A DNA stretch of 64,000 nucleotides from Gonatopus flavifemur (GCA_018340375.1 JAFFJZ010000099.1:246704-310703), one strand, 5' to 3'. Positions 46,848 to 59,343 are shown, counted from the first letter of the stretch. Numbers and translations are program-made. Notes: a model not told the origin generated them from the sequence alone.

Positions 46848-48872
46848 ATGTCAGAACCACAACCAAGTTGCTCTACTTGGTCATGTCCAAATGATCCCAA
46901 CGAAGATTTCAGTGATTTTGCAGGTCCTTCAGTGAAACAAATTCATTGGGCTCAAAATATTTCAATAGAAAATTCTTCCACAGGCGATGATATCTCGTTT
47001 AGAAAAATGTCAGTACCACTACCAAGTCCTGAAAACTGTGAAAATTCTGATGTTTCTGATCCTGAAGATTTTATGGATCTTGAAAGTTCAGTATACCTTG
47101 ATGAAGACAGTGATGATGAAAATGAAATTAAGCATCATTTAGCATCATGGGCCATCAAATTCAATATACCTCACAATGCGGTGACAGCTTTACTATTAAT
47201 TTTGACTACATTGACGAATCTTGAATTACCTAAAGATAGCAGAACATTGTTGCAAACTCCTAAATCTGTCAATACAATGTCATTCACCAATGGATTATAT
47301 TCTCATTTTGGTTTTGAAAAACCAATAGTGTCCTTATTAGATTCTAGTACAGAATACATAAAAAATTTGACCAGTATTAATTTATTCATCAATGCCCATG
47401 GATTGCCTACTTCGAAATCCTCTAACAGGTGCTTTTGGTCCATTTTATGTTCGGACGATATATTTAAAAAAGTCTTCATTATAGGTTGTTATTTTGGTTC
47501 CGATAAACCTAGTGACGAGAATGAATATCTGAGAGCGTTTGTAGATGAAGCTGAATTATTGATTTCTAAAGGTTTAATGTATGGCGGTCGACTTATCAAG
47601 ATCAATGTCAAAGCAATAATTGCGGATGCTCCCGCGGTAGCATTTTTATTATCCATAAAATATCATAGTGGATATAATTCATGTAGGAAATGTTGTATTG
47701 AGGGTAAATGGTCTCATAATAGAGTATGCTTTCCGTTTGACGAAAATGAGTCATTAACGCTTAGAACTGATGATGAATTTGCACTTGATGAGTATTCAAA
47801 TGTTCATCAAGTTGGTGATACTATTTTGAAAGAAATTCCAAATTTCAAGCTGGTGAAAGGTTTCCCACTAGACCCTATGCACTTATGCCATCTTGGAGTA
47901 GTAAAAAAAATCTTGTTATTGTTAATGAAAGGGCCTCTCTCTGTTAGATTGTCGTCGCAACAAATAACGCAGATTTCACATAATTTAATGTCCATTGAAA
48001 AGTATACACCTTCTGATTTTGTTCGTAAGCCCAGAAGTTTACATGAATTACATTACTGGAAGGCTACTGAATTTAGAGAATTTATTTTATACTCAGATCC
48101 TGTAGTATTGTATAAGATTTTAAATAACGATCTGTACTCATTATTTACTACATTACATGTTGCGTTGAGAATTCTATCTTGCTCTTCATTACTTACACCA
48201 TACATAGATTATGCAGAAATCTTATTGAAACATTTTGTCAACTGTTTCAAAACTTTATTCGGAGAATACAATATTTCTTATAATGTGCACAATTTATTAC
48301 ATTTATGCGCTGATGTAAAAGAATTCGGCGAATTAGACAATTTTAGCGCTTACAGATTTGAAAATTATTTACACTCTTTGAAAAAGAGCATTCGGAAAGG
48401 TGAAAGACCTTTACAGCAAATTATTAAACGATATGCTGAAAGAGAAAATACTTGTTATGCAGTTCCATTTACTTCCATAGATAATGAACCGTTTCATAAG
48501 CCGCATTGTGAAGGACCTACAAGTAACTTTTCTGCAATTTTCAAACAATATAAAATATATAGGACCAATGGATACACCTTAGCATGCAATAACAAGAAGG
48601 ACTGCTATTGTTTGATGAAAAATGACGTGTTTGTCGAAATTCTTAATTTTTTACATTGTGAGAATGGGAGTTATATTATTGGAAAAACTTTTTCATTTGT
48701 TAAGAATTTATTTTCAGCATCTGATAAACCTTCCGTACTAGATATAAGAATTATGTCTAAAAATGAAAAATTATATGCATGGCCTATTGCTGATATTAGA
48801 GCAAAATTATGGGTTATGCCACATGAAAATAATTTTGTTTCACTTCCTCTTCTTCATACTCATAAGATTTAA
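46848..48872 (+). CDS. Intact transposase-like protein, 674 aa
   Basis: Uninterrupted frame starting MSEPQPSCSTWSCPNDPNED. An acidic, serine-rich N-terminus (1-90) is followed by LASWAIKFNIPHNAVTALLL and LPKDSRTLLQTPKSVNTMSF (about 98-150). Next come LFINAHGLPTSKSSNRCFW, IADAPAVAFLLSIKYHSGYN with CRKCC, KGFPLDPMHLCHLGVVKKIL, HYWKATEFREFILYSDPVV, NVHNLLHLCADVKEFGELDN, and FSAYRFENYLHSLKKSIRKG with RPLQQIIKR. From memory these blocks mark a very common arthropod TE-encoded protein family with a DDE-like layout, somewhat like CACTA/Transposase_21 proteins. In relatives I recall the first block as IDGLP; here it reads NAHGLP, so a putative catalytic Asp appears to be His. No introns, stops or frameshifts are seen, and no TIRs were found. 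It may be a recent but inactive copy, or a domesticated gene. Confidence 0.75.
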   Translation: MSEPQPSCSTWSCPNDPNEDFSDFAGPSVKQIHWAQNISIENSSTGDDISFRKMSVPLPSPENCENSDVSDPEDFMDLESSVYLDEDSDDENEIKHHLASWAIKFNIPHNAVTALLLILTTLTNLELPKDSRTLLQTPKSVNTMSFTNGLYSHFGFEKPIVSLLDSSTEYIKNLTSINLFINAHGLPTSKSSNRCFWSILCSDDIFKKVFIIGCYFGSDKPSDENEYLRAFVDEAELLISKGLMYGGRLIKINVKAIIADAPAVAFLLSIKYHSGYNSCRKCCIEGKWSHNRVCFPFDENESLTLRTDDEFALDEYSNVHQVGDTILKEIPNFKLVKGFPLDPMHLCHLGVVKKILLLLMKGPLSVRLSSQQITQISHNLMSIEKYTPSDFVRKPRSLHELHYWKATEFREFILYSDPVVLYKILNNDLYSLFTTLHVALRILSCSSLLTPYIDYAEILLKHFVNCFKTLFGEYNISYNVHNLLHLCADVKEFGELDNFSAYRFENYLHSLKKSIRKGERPLQQIIKRYAERENTCYAVPFTSIDNEPFHKPHCEGPTSNFSAIFKQYKIYRTNGYTLACNNKKDCYCLMKNDVFVEILNFLHCENGSYIIGKTFSFVKNLFSASDKPSVLDIRIMSKNEKLYAWPIADIRAKLWVMPHENNFVSLPLLHTHKI

Positions 48873-49466
48873 ATATTACTATCTTTCAATAAATATACAA
48901 TAATATTTATCCTCAAAATAAGGATGTGCTCCAAATCATTTAACGGTCAAATACAATTTTTGCTTCCGGTATTGAATTTGTGTACAATTTTTTGTTAAGT
49001 TTAGGATTAAAAATACAAATCTTACAATATTGTATGTCAACCTTGGTTCCTTCTGAAAATCTGAGTTGAAATCATTTGGGATTCCTTCAAACTCTTCAAT
49101 TGACTATCGCTTCAATTAACACTCAAACGTTTTCAACATTGAATAAACTATATTGGAAACTTATTGATTTTATAAATCCACTGATGTCGAATCCAGAATT
49201 TATAAGTCCATTTTTAAAAGAATATACAATGCAGTACGTTAATTCTGTCTAATCTTGTTCACAATTGGCTACGTCTTATACTGGGTTTGCAAAATAATGT
49301 GGACAAGTAGTTTACAAGGTACCAGGTGCTGGGAAAATTGATTCTTCGCATAATTTCTTGATCCTGTATTCTGATTGAATGATGATACGGTTGTTCGGAA
49401 GATACATTTCGTCAGCTGCTTGGAACAACTAGTACTATGTCATAATGAATAAGGTTCATTACTTTA
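48873..49466. other. Downstream of the 674-aa frame
   Basis: AATAAA occurs at 48,888 (CAATAAATATAC), a possible poly(A) signal 16 bases after the stop codon. The rest has no features. Confidence 0.4.
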
Positions 49467-49468
49467 TA

Positions 49469-49822
49469 CAGGGTGATCCAAAACGTCCGTTCGATATTCC
49501 AAACACGGATTTTTAATGAAATTTGAAATGCTTTTTCCTTTGGCAAATTTTGATCTGACCCTTGAATTCTGAAACATTAATCTCAAAATTTCTTCAAATA
49601 ACCGAATATCTCGAAAGTACTGTATTTTAGACATTTGGATCTACCACCATTCTCCAAGTAACTACTGGGTATCCGTGTTATCCAATTCAAATGTCCAAGA
49701 TACAGTACTTCCCAGACATTCGATATTTCAGAAACTTTAAAAATGCTGATGTCTCAGAAAAACATTTCAAATTTCATGAGGAATTTGTGTAGAATATTGA
49801 ACCGACGTTGTGGATCACTCTG
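49469..49822. repeat. mariner/Tc1-type MITE, CAGGGTGATCC ends, TA duplication
   Basis: CAGGGTGATCCAAAACGTCC pairs with GGACGTT-like right sequence ending GGATCACTCTG. TA is at 49,467-49,468 and 49,823-49,824. Inner pairs include CGAATATCTCGAAAGTACTG and CAGTACTTCCCAGACATTCG. Non-coding. Confidence 0.8.
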
Positions 49823-49824
49823 TA

Positions 49825-52760
49825 TGACGGACGCGGGTACCATGTAGGAACGATAAATCATAGTGAACAATTTGAGACTTCTATTGTATTTATTTTAGTG
49901 TAAATGATTTCTCCAAATAATATGAACAACGGTGTCAGGACTTGCAGCTACATGATTGGAATAATATGGTCTACAACATGAATAAATCTGATTTTTTCTC
50001 AGCAGGTATTTTGCTGGGATCCATCGACAATGGTGGTGCTGCGATACAGATCTTTCCAAACCTCTCAATTTTCTTTTCAAAAGAAGGCATCTTCTTTTAT
50101 GGTACAGTTGACATTTGAGCATATCTATTTTTATTATTGAATGGTACGATTGTTATTCAATACATAATGAAATTTTCATTCAATTCGCACTCGAAACAAG
50201 ATTCAATTGCACTCAAATGTTCACAAGGCCAGACAAATTTGAACAAAACCACACAAAAACCTATCTTTATTTTGACCGCTTCTGTCAAATTTGGTACGGT
50301 TTTTGTTCCAAGATTTCCCTGTATTTGTCCGGATTTGTTTGACGTTTTCAGTAAGGTTCAGCAAACCTAATTTGGGATGCGAGAGTCTTGAATCAAAATT
50401 TTATTGGAGTTGTATTGATAATGTTTCTATGAATGTTTATCATTATAGATGCTTGATTACTGCACTTTCACGTTAGGTGTTTGGCTGTTGAAATTCCTGC
50501 ATTATTCCTCACAACTATATCACACATTTTTTTATTTTCAGTACTAATAATAGGTCCCAGATTTCCAGACTAAATTCTTGATACTCTATGAACTATTCCC
50601 TTCAATCATCTAATATTTCCTCATTTTAAGACCAGTTACATTTTATGAAGAATTACCCTGTTTCGAAAGTCGGACAAATTCATACGATTCGGGTAGATTT
50701 CAGGACAAAAGCCGTACAGCATCCCACAGAACCGACAAGAATCATGTCACATTTTTGTATGGATTTGTATGGCCTCCCAAGCAGGGTATTGCTCACTTCA
50801 TTCACATGCGAGATTTGGCGTTTTAATATCTCATAGATTATTCTCCTTCATTATGTGTTTCTTGTCTTTTTTATGATGATTGGGAAATCAATATTCTTAT
50901 GAATGAATGTGTTTGTGAGTAATTAGGGTTACAAGCTTCATGTTCATTTTTGTTTGTATCCACATTCTGATTTTTGAATGTTTTATATTCTATTCCTTCC
51001 CATTGTACCCTGTGAAACAGCTGTTGGTGTAAAATTACATGAAACATTCGGTGAACTCAAAATTACATGATGAATTGTGTCAAAATTTTACAAGAAAACA
51101 TGACATACATGTATCACACATAGCAATTCGTATCTTGAAAATATGTCCGGACAGTTTTAAGAAGTCTAGTAAAAAATGTCTGTCAGACATCTTTTGGTCT
51201 TCCATCAGTTTTGTCAAACTTATTCGTATCATTCATTCGCTCATTAAATAGAGATCAACAGGAACAAGGAAACTATTCAAGAACGAAAAGTTTATTAAAA
51301 TAAATTATATATATATATAAATTACTTGGTTTCTTTGAAGAATAGATTCCTGAGACAAAATTGAACAACTTTTCCATTCAACATTTTTCGATCCGAAAAA
51401 TAGTTTTTGAGATTTTAACTAAATAATTTGAACATTCAGGTGATAAGTATATCCCTTGATTGGAAAAACTTATTTATTCCTATTGAAATTGTGAAATTCG
51501 GATTTAAATGGGAATGAATAGGTTTTTTGTAACCAAACTCTACTACCCCAACGATCGAAGGGTATACTTATGTAGCATCCACTTGATTGGTTGAAATCAA
51601 CTCTGAAACTAAACGTCAGATGAAAAAATGTTGAATGGGAAAAGTGTTCAGTTTCGGTTTCGTCTCATGACTCTACCCTTAAAAAGAGTGGAGTCTTTTC
51701 TGGGACACTTTGCATATAGATGACATTCATCTTGTGTCAAATGCATTTATGCGCTCATCATCATGTATATCATTATGTGTGTATTATTGTTGTTCGAACG
51801 TACTTGAGTACAATAATTGCATTTGACAAATTATCAATGTTGTGGGCACATATCGAAGAAATCCTCGCTGTATGAGAGTCTCCTCGTCTCTGTTCTTTAC
51901 CTTCATATATCTTCGGCAAAAAACACAGAGATTCAAATTGATGTGTGGGGGACGTTATGGGGTACATTTTTATTCATGTACGTTCAGAATTTTGTACATT
52001 CTTAGACTTTGAGAATCAAATCAGATGAAGCGTCACACTTACATTTTGGAACATTTGACACTTTGTCACATCATCTGGACATGGATTCAAATGAATCGTT
52101 TTTTGATTTTGCTTCAACCCTTTTTACACAGGGAGAAACGTTATATTATAAATTACTGTATTTGCTAGCACGTACGGAAGAGACTTGCTTGATGATAACA
52201 TGAGAGAATTCTTTCATATTATACTATCAGATATAGTCATTTGTAGGAAGATATTCGAGTGAATGATATAATGAAGCCCATACCCCTACCGAAAATCGAA
52301 TGTTTGGAAATTGTATTTTCGCCAGGGACGTGCTAGCAAATATAGTGATTTATATTGTAACGTTTCTTTTCATACATGTTTCAAACAGCGTGTGTTTTTG
52401 CTTCAGAAAAAAATTTGATTCTGCTTGGAATCTGAAATTTTTTTATATTTTACAAAAGATCTCGAGCATAGTAAAATTTCGCTTCAAATGCTTTTTTATA
52501 GCTCTTAGCATGTATCTATACACATGTTTGCATGTTCATGTAAACACGCTCAAATTTTCTTCAAATAGCACTTGAAAAAACCTATACAAATAGTGAGAAT
52601 GTATGTCTGAAAACCTGCCAATAATTTGACTGAAAATGAAAATATTTTGAAATTTGGTCTCGCCATTTATTTGTACGGTACCGTGCATGATGAGTTGCAA
52701 GTTTTTCAATATATTGTGAGAAAAAATGAAAAATTGTAATGTTTGGGCCCACATTACAAC
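49825..52760. other. Gene-free DNA upstream of the DUF4806 gene
   Basis: No supported gene. Small features: an (AT)n tract at 51,307-51,321, a GACTCTACCC/GAGTGGAGTC stem at 51,668-51,692, and an inverted pair TGTATTTGCTAGCACGT (52,152-52,168) with ACGTGCTAGCAAATATAG (52,326-52,343) bounding a ~190-bp hairpin candidate. The promoter of the downstream gene should lie here, but no motif stands out. Confidence 0.4.
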
Positions 52761-52762
52761 AG

Positions 52763-53006
52763 ATGTCTTCCGAAGACGAAACGTCTGCGTCGTCGGCAAC
52801 AATGAATTTCCGAAATTCATATGCTGTGATTCAATTTGAAGACGGAATACAATTAGCACCAACTTCATGGCTGGACTGTCAAACAGGGTTGTGCAAATGC
52901 CCTACATACACAAACCAGATCCACATCAACTAGTCAATTGCCAATTTAGAATTACCACAGGAACTATGACCTTGGCATACAGTACTTTCCATTTTGGGAT
53001 ACGCTA
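52763..53006 (+). CDS. DUF4806 gene exon 1 (with two stops)
   Basis: Starts MSSEDETSASSATMNFRNSY. After QIHIN comes TAG, then SIANLELPQEL, TGA, and PWHTVLSILGYA, which still fits the family (W...ILG.A). The donor is A|GTGAAT. The conserved tail after the stops argues that they are mutations and not the natural end. Confidence 0.65.
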
Positions 53007-53624
53007 GTGAATATTCAATGTTTCAAATCTGAAAACATATAGATTAGAAAATGTTATGCATGCATTTATTGTTCTTTTTCTCAGTGCTCTTGTCTTTCTG
53101 CCTAAAGCGCCTTCTCTCCTACAATCATCTTCCCTCTTACAACAGTTACCTTATTGAATCGGAGAATAGATGTTTTCAATATTCACGCAAATTTTACAAA
53201 TTCTGCAAAATTCGATACTTGTGTGCTTTTCCTTCTTGATGAGTTTGCAAAGTTACAAATGTTAGAAGCATCCAGTGTCTTGCAATCCATAGGTCATTTG
53301 AGAAACAGGGCGGATAGAATTCATAAATATTTTTTTGTAGAAGAATTGCAATTTTGTGGAAAAATGGATAACCATTTTTTAATCGAATTAGAATTCTGTG
53401 AATTGAATTACAATTTTCCAATAAAATGGAGGTATGAGGACACAATTGATATTTATGCACATGATTCCCGTACAGAAAATCATCAAATATGTATCAAAAT
53501 TCTTTAAAAAAAATAAAAACACAATTGGGACTTTCATAATTAACTCTAATACTACACATTCTTTTATAAAGCTCCTTTGTCGCAAAATATGCACTAGTGA
53601 TATTATCATAATTATTATCATTAT

Positions 53625-54573
53625 TAGGGGTGTGCGAACCTTGAATTTTTCAGGCGAACCGAACTCTAAATACATTTTTCAAGTCGAACTTCAGTTCGAA
53701 TCCGAATCGAACTTCGAATATATTTTTCAAATCGAATCGAACTTTGTATTTCCGAGCGTACCTCCAACTTTCAAAACATCTAATTGAAAAACCTAAACTA
53801 AATTATTAATACATTTATGAGAATAGAATCCATCGTGAATTCATTTTTCAAAGTGACCTTTCATATGCAGCATCATGTAGTATTAAAGCAACACCCTAGT
53901 AGCACAAGAAGTACTTGAAACATCTTGAGAATGTTTATGGAACGTTTGGATATTTTAGAAACGTTCGGAGAATACTCTACACATATTGGAGTTATTTGGG
54001 TAATAATTAGAACCTCAATTCATTATTTGTCATTTATTGGAATTTTTTTTTGCCATTGCACATAATTCTTATATTTCTATTGCTGTTATATCAGTACCGA
54101 ATCTCATCGAACTTTTTTAACTATCCAAGTTTGAAACTCGAAACAACACTGGAAAAAATGACAGATTCAATCAACTTGCGTTCATTAAGTAACCAATATC
54201 ATGGTTATCCAACTTGGAAACAAGTTGTGTCTGCATGTTCACAAGTAAAATCAGCATGAATACGCCTATATGTGTTTTCTCTGTCACTCGAACTTGGCAT
54301 TGATATTAGATCAACTCGTTTCCCAGTCGAGTCAACATGCATCATGGACATTGCATGGACCATGGTCTTTTTTTCAGTGTAATCGAATTTTTTTTGGGTT
54401 TGGAGTATGAAGTTCGAAGCGAACCGTGTCGAATCGAAACCCGAACCGAACCTTTTTAATGAAAAAAGTTCGGAATTCGAACCGAACCGAAGTTTTTCTG
54501 TTATCCAAGTTCAAAATTCAAACTGAACCGAACTTTTTCTATCATCGAAGTTCCAACGGTTCGCACACCCCTA
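53625..54573. mobile_element. hAT-type non-autonomous element, 949 bp, in intron 1
   Basis: Ends TAGGGGTGTGCGAACC and GGTTCGCACACCCCTA, with an exact 8-bp duplication ATCATTAT (53,617-53,624; 54,574-54,581). Subterminal regions are rich in CGAACCGAACT and TTCGAATCCGAATCGAA words. No transposase. Confidence 0.88.
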
Positions 54574-55041
54574 ATCATTATTATGATCATCATTATTCAT
54601 ATTATATCACTTAGTCATAGGCAATATGAGTGCAAAGTCGGGAAGTTTTTCTTGTGATTAGTGTCAGACATCCTAAAAGTAGATTGGAGCTGAGATTACC
54701 AGTCAAATGCTAGCGGCTGATTGATGTAATTTTCTATAGGCGAATTTCATTCAAGATTCAAGAGGCCAAACACTTAATTCAGAGTCAATTAATCGATTTC
54801 CTGCAGTAGAAAGTGCTGAAACGAAGCTCAGATAGAATGTACATGAATTGCCTGTTTGTTTTCAGCCACTAGTTTCAGTTTCATCCAAAGTAGAATTATC
54901 AATAATCGAACAATAATTTGCCTAAGAATTTTATCTCATATTTAATCATGCCAGAAGTTTCAAGCGTTGGAGGTATCTTCACTATTTTGATTCGAGTAAA
55001 TGGATATATGCAGTATTTTTATATTTCAATATCGTTTTCAG

Positions 55042-55396
55042 ATAATTATAAGGCTGGTATAGAAATTCTCAAAGCAGCTGGAAATATTTCCGACGTGGAA
55101 CATTATGGATCTGATTCTCAGGGAAATTTCAAACGGTCGAGACATGAGCGAGCAAGGGAAACATATAGAGTCAGAATCTGAAGCCGATCTTCCAATACCA
55201 ACCTGTGCAAAAAACACATTCAAAAGGCCAGCTAATAGATCGGAAATAGAACTGAATAACAAAAAGAAAACTATACCACCAAAGACTACAGGTCTTCCGA
55301 AAGTCCCTTCATTCCCTGCGCCAACTGTTAACTTAGAAACGTTTGAGCAGATAAGAAGTCACAGGCAGGATAGTGAAACTTCAAACGCAAATGCAG
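55042..55396 (+). CDS. DUF4806 gene exon 2 (frame change inside)
   Basis: The acceptor TTTTCAG is followed by NYKAGIEILKAAGNISDVEH and KRSRHERARE, which continues exon 1 in phase. That frame stops at 55,179. The codons that match exon 3 in phase are one frame over: ESESEADLPIPTCAKNTF through LPKVPSFPAPTVNLETFEQI to NANAG at 55,396. The switch must lie around 55,100-55,170. Confidence 0.65.
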
Positions 55397-55540
55397 GTAT
55401 ATATTTTACAAAATCTCCGAACATTACATTATTTGACGATATCCGATGGGTACATATTCAATAAGAATTCTCAAATGGATGAACTGTGATGAGTAGTTTT
55501 GAAATAAAATTCGGTTAAGTATTATTCTTGTTCATTTTAG

Positions 55541-55627
55541 GTTTATCTGTCAATTCAAAGACAACCAACATGCCTCTTGCCCCAAACAAATCCTCTCAAG
55601 TTCATCAGACAAATGATAGTGATGTTG
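55541..55627 (+). CDS. DUF4806 gene exon 3
   Basis: Acceptor TTCATTTTAG, donor G|GTAAGT. Reads LSVNSKTTNMPLAPNKSSQV then HQTNDSDV. Low-complexity linker between the N-terminal block and the coiled region. Confidence 0.6.
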
Positions 55628-55908
55628 GTAAGTATAGAATTTTTTTTAAATGAATGTTGATAAACATTTATCATGCAAATCAAATTGGAATTTATTGTTT
55701 CCGAATTATATCTTTTCTCTTTAATTCTCAAGTAATGATTATGATTACGGTTGAGGACACTCAAGGATTAGAAAAAGCGAGTGAAATTTTGTGCCAACTT
55801 TTTTCAAATCACTTGATGAACACAAATTTAAAATAGATGATAATGAGTTGAGTCCAGGGGACATAAATTCAAAAGAATAATTTTCAGACAGATTTCAGCG
55901 CCACTATA

Positions 55909-56060
55909 CGCCCAGATAACATGCTCTCATGAAGCGACGCACGTAGATAAGGATGTGCGCGCAGTATGCTTGTACGCTCGCAAGGCGACGCACATGGATA
56001 AGCTTGTACACGCAAATTGCACGCGAACCTAGGGGGGAGCTTCAAAATGTTATCTGGGCG
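55909..56060. repeat. MITE with CGCCCAGATAACAT ends, in intron 3
   Basis: CGCCCAGATAACATGCTC pairs with AAAATGTTATCTGGGCG. Inside, GCGACGCACnTnGATAAG occurs twice (about 55,938 and 55,983). Confidence 0.7.
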
Positions 56061-56454
56061 GTATCTCCATGGAAGTAAATTTACATGGACAGCTCAACAT
56101 AAATGATTTATAAACCATACAAATTGTTGAATTCGTATTAGTGCATCTATGAGAATCACTTCAAAGGAGGTATCATACAGTGGTGAAATTCGTCTGAAAA
56201 TTATTCATTTGAGCTCATGCCCCCTGGTTGAGTCCATATCTGAAATGAGACTCTGAATATAAATCTGGATCTCCTCATAATTTGTGGATGTTGGAGAACA
56301 AAGCTATGCAAAGTGCTCGACATTTGGATTTTATTACTTCTACGACCCTTTATCAATTACTAGCTATCTCTAAAAAACTGAAACTCATATTTAGCGTCTA
56401 ATCTTGCCTGTGGATTTTATTATTGTGCGTTGAAAATTTTCATTCGAGGGGATA

Positions 56455-56820
56455 AACCTCTCCCCTAGAGGTGTTGGTCAACACCTCTCTTTCTAACACA
56501 TAGCTTTTTCTAACCAATGAGCTCAGGTTGCATCGTTGAAGTCGCTAGTAATACCTTAAGGGAATACCAGCGATCCCTGACGATGCAACCCGAGCCAAAT
56601 GTTCTCTAAAAAAATATTCAAAAATCAAGCAATCAAACCAAAATATCGCACTGTACATACCTTTTTCAATGAATAAAGATCGTATGCACAGGGAAAGATT
56701 TGGATTTTATTCCTTCATTCTTGAATAATTTGTCAGAATAGTTTTGGTCATGTCTTTTTCTGATCAATGGGTTCTGGTTGCATCTCCAGGGATCGCTGGT
56801 ATCACCTTAACGCATAATTT
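56455..56820. repeat. Hairpin GGTTGCATCGT...ACGATGCAACC and a related copy
   Basis: GCTCAGGTTGCATCGTTGAA (56,520) pairs with CCTGACGATGCAACCCGAGC (56,597), with CTTAAGG near the loop. A half-copy (GGTTGCATCTCCAGGGATCG) is at 56,767. In intron 3. Confidence 0.6.
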
Positions 56821-57161
56821 ATGAAAAAAAAGTTTGCGCAAAATATCTTACACTTATTTTGATGCTGGAAACTCCTTAACTGGAGGACATAAAAGTAGTG
56901 TGTAAAAAAAACAGGTTTGTTTGAACAGCAATTTTTTTTGCAGGTCCAGCGATAATTGTGTTGTGTAGTAAATTAGACAAATTTTTGCATCACATTAGTT
57001 TAGATTTATCAACATCTTACCCAAATTTTCGATTTTCGCACTATAGATAGAAGACAATTGAATGTTTGAATCATATTGAATATTTTCTTCCTTGGTTGTA
57101 TGTTTTTTTTTTCTTTCTCCCTTTCTTTCTTGACGGAATAATATGAACTACGTTGTAATTG

Positions 57162-57447
57162 AACTGCCCGCACGGAGGAAATCCTACACTCGTGAGTGTT
57201 GTAGACTACATGACTGGCTCGTCTTATGAAAAAAATACTTTCAACATTACTGGCTACTGTGACAACACGAATCAGTCGTGTCTCCGTAGTAGAAAGTCGT
57301 TTTTCTGCACTATTCTCTACTGCGGAAACACGAATGACTCGTGTTATCACAATAGCCAGTAGTGTTGGAAGAATTTTTCTCATAACACGAGCCAGTCATG
57401 TAGTCTAAAACACTCACGAGTGTAGGATTTTGTTCATGTGGGCAGTT
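57162..57447. repeat. Hairpin MITE, ~130-bp arms, in intron 3
   Basis: AACTGCCCGCACGGAGGAAA with TCCTACACTCGTGAGTGTT pairs with AACACTCACGAGTGTAGGA and CATGTGGGCAGTT. Inner pairs include GACTGGCTCGTC and GCCAGTAGTGTTGG. Confidence 0.85.
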
Positions 57448-57656
57448 TAATTTATGAACATAATATTTCCACACATGATCATTAAAATCTCAATAATTTT
57501 ATAATACTGATTTTGTGTCTTGTCCAATATGAACGCGAATATTGAGTTCCTTCCATTTAGTTTCAAACATTCTTCTAATTGTATGCATATAACTTATTAG
57601 ATGCTGCTATTACCACACCTTTTATATTCAATTTAACGTATATATTCGTGTGACAG

Positions 57657-57871
57657 ATTTCAGACAAGAAGTCATAAGAAAATTGAACATGATTTATTAT
57701 CATGTAAAATCCTTCAATCATCGTTTGGGAGCATTGGAAGAAAAAATACATATAAGCAGACTAGAAGAAAATGAACTCAGTCTCGAAGAACTAAAATTAC
57801 CATTAGATTCCCAAAGTACACTGAAAGAATTGGAAATGAATTTGGAAAATTCTGAATTTCTTAGTGAATTT
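57657..57871 (+). CDS. DUF4806 gene exon 4 (coiled coil)
   Basis: Acceptor GTGTGACAG, donor TTT|GTAAGT. Reads FRQEVIRKLNMIYYHVKSFN then LGALEEKIHISRLEENELS and LPLDSQSTLKELEMNLENSE. The LPL...L.ELE motif is the usual lead-in to the DUF4806 domain. Confidence 0.75.
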
Positions 57872-59183
57872 GTAAGTATTCTCTGTTGATTTGTGAGAGA
57901 TGCCTTTTCTAAAGAAACGATAATGTTCTTCTGTTTTAAAATCATCATCATCATTATCATCTACCTGCAGCTCAGTACAGTAACTACATGGAGAGGAAAA
58001 TTCATGCTTTCCGTGCTTGAAATATCCATACTTCCAAAGTAAGCCAAGTATCGAGCATTAGATGATTAATTCATGTTCTTTTCGAGTATACTGTTATGCA
58101 TTAAATGCATGAAGTAAGAGCGTTGATCGCATAGATTTTGTAGTATCTGAGTAATCATATATCCGAACTGGGAATGGATAAATTTTCATACACAGAACGT
58201 GTAAATTTCCTTTCCGTATGGCTTGATGACATCCTCCATTCTGATGTCTTGTAGTCAACCTTTCGACTTTTTCATATGTGTGACATTCCCCTTCCTATAA
58301 AATTTCTCTTATGTATCCTAGTTTTAGTTTTCCTTTACAGCTTTTTTCTGTTATATTCTCTTCCAATTTTTTCTTCAAGAAACTCATGGTGCAGTGTATA
58401 TCTTATCAAATTAATTCTCCTCTTGACTTTATATTTCAACAGATTCTTTTCTTTTATTATTTGCAGTATTGCTTCTTTTTCAATTTAATCTACTCATTTC
58501 ATCTTCAACTTTGTTCTGTATTTCTATAATTTGAACATCTCGATGTGGAATCGGGATTGTACAGAGAAAGGATTGTGTAGAGTTGATCAATTTGACATCA
58601 GTGGGCAGAATCGGTCTTGTGTTGTGTCAGATAATTTTGTGTCGAATCGAAGCCATTCCGAGTTTTATAGACTATCCCAGTTAGTGGAACATGGACACAC
58701 CTTGGAAATTTTTATAAACGTTTTGAAAACATCGTGAAGGTTTTTTGAACGTTGTAAAAATGTCTCAGGAGCATGTTTTGCTAACTGAAATGTTTCCATC
58801 AACATTAAATTCTACGTCGAATCCAGGATTTGATGGTATCCAATAAAACTCATAATTCCGTACGTGCATATTTATGTAATTGGAACGTAAGTGATGATTC
58901 CGAGATTCACAAATCCGAACTCAGTATCGATGGAGTGACGGTTATAGCAATGATAGTGTAATTGTATGACTTCGAAAAAAAGAGCCAACTAGCTTTTTTC
59001 AGTGGATTTTTGATTGGGTTTTTCCGGGTTTTTTTCAAGTGAGTTTTGTCTGATTGAATTCAATGGGTTAAACCGGGACGGGGGTTTTCGAATTAACCTT
59101 GTAAACTAAGTGAGTCCTTGAAAATCAATATTATGCGATACATATTTTGCCACAACTAATTTCCATTATGTACTTTTCCAAAG

Positions 59184-59343
59184 GTGAATGCGCTAAAACG
59201 AATAGGAGGGAACACTTTTGAGGAATTAACTGTAAATATTCTACGAAAAACTCTTACAAACAACTTGGCGGAGGAATTCAGTTTTAAAGGAGCCAAATAC
59301 AAAAAGGCGTTTGAACGTCTTTTTCTTAACAAATGTATTATGA
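59184..59343 (+). CDS. DUF4806 gene exon 5 (core domain)
   Basis: Acceptor TTTTCCAAAG, donor A|GTGAGT. Reads VNALKRIGGNTFEELTVNIL, then TLTNNLAEEFSFKGAKYKKA and FERLFLNKCIM. The RIGG and FSFKG blocks are the best-conserved part of the family. Confidence 0.8.

Noticed and set aside
51668..51692. Stem-loop as a terminator
   Set aside because: Rho-independent terminators do not apply in a eukaryotic genome; the stem is short and isolated.
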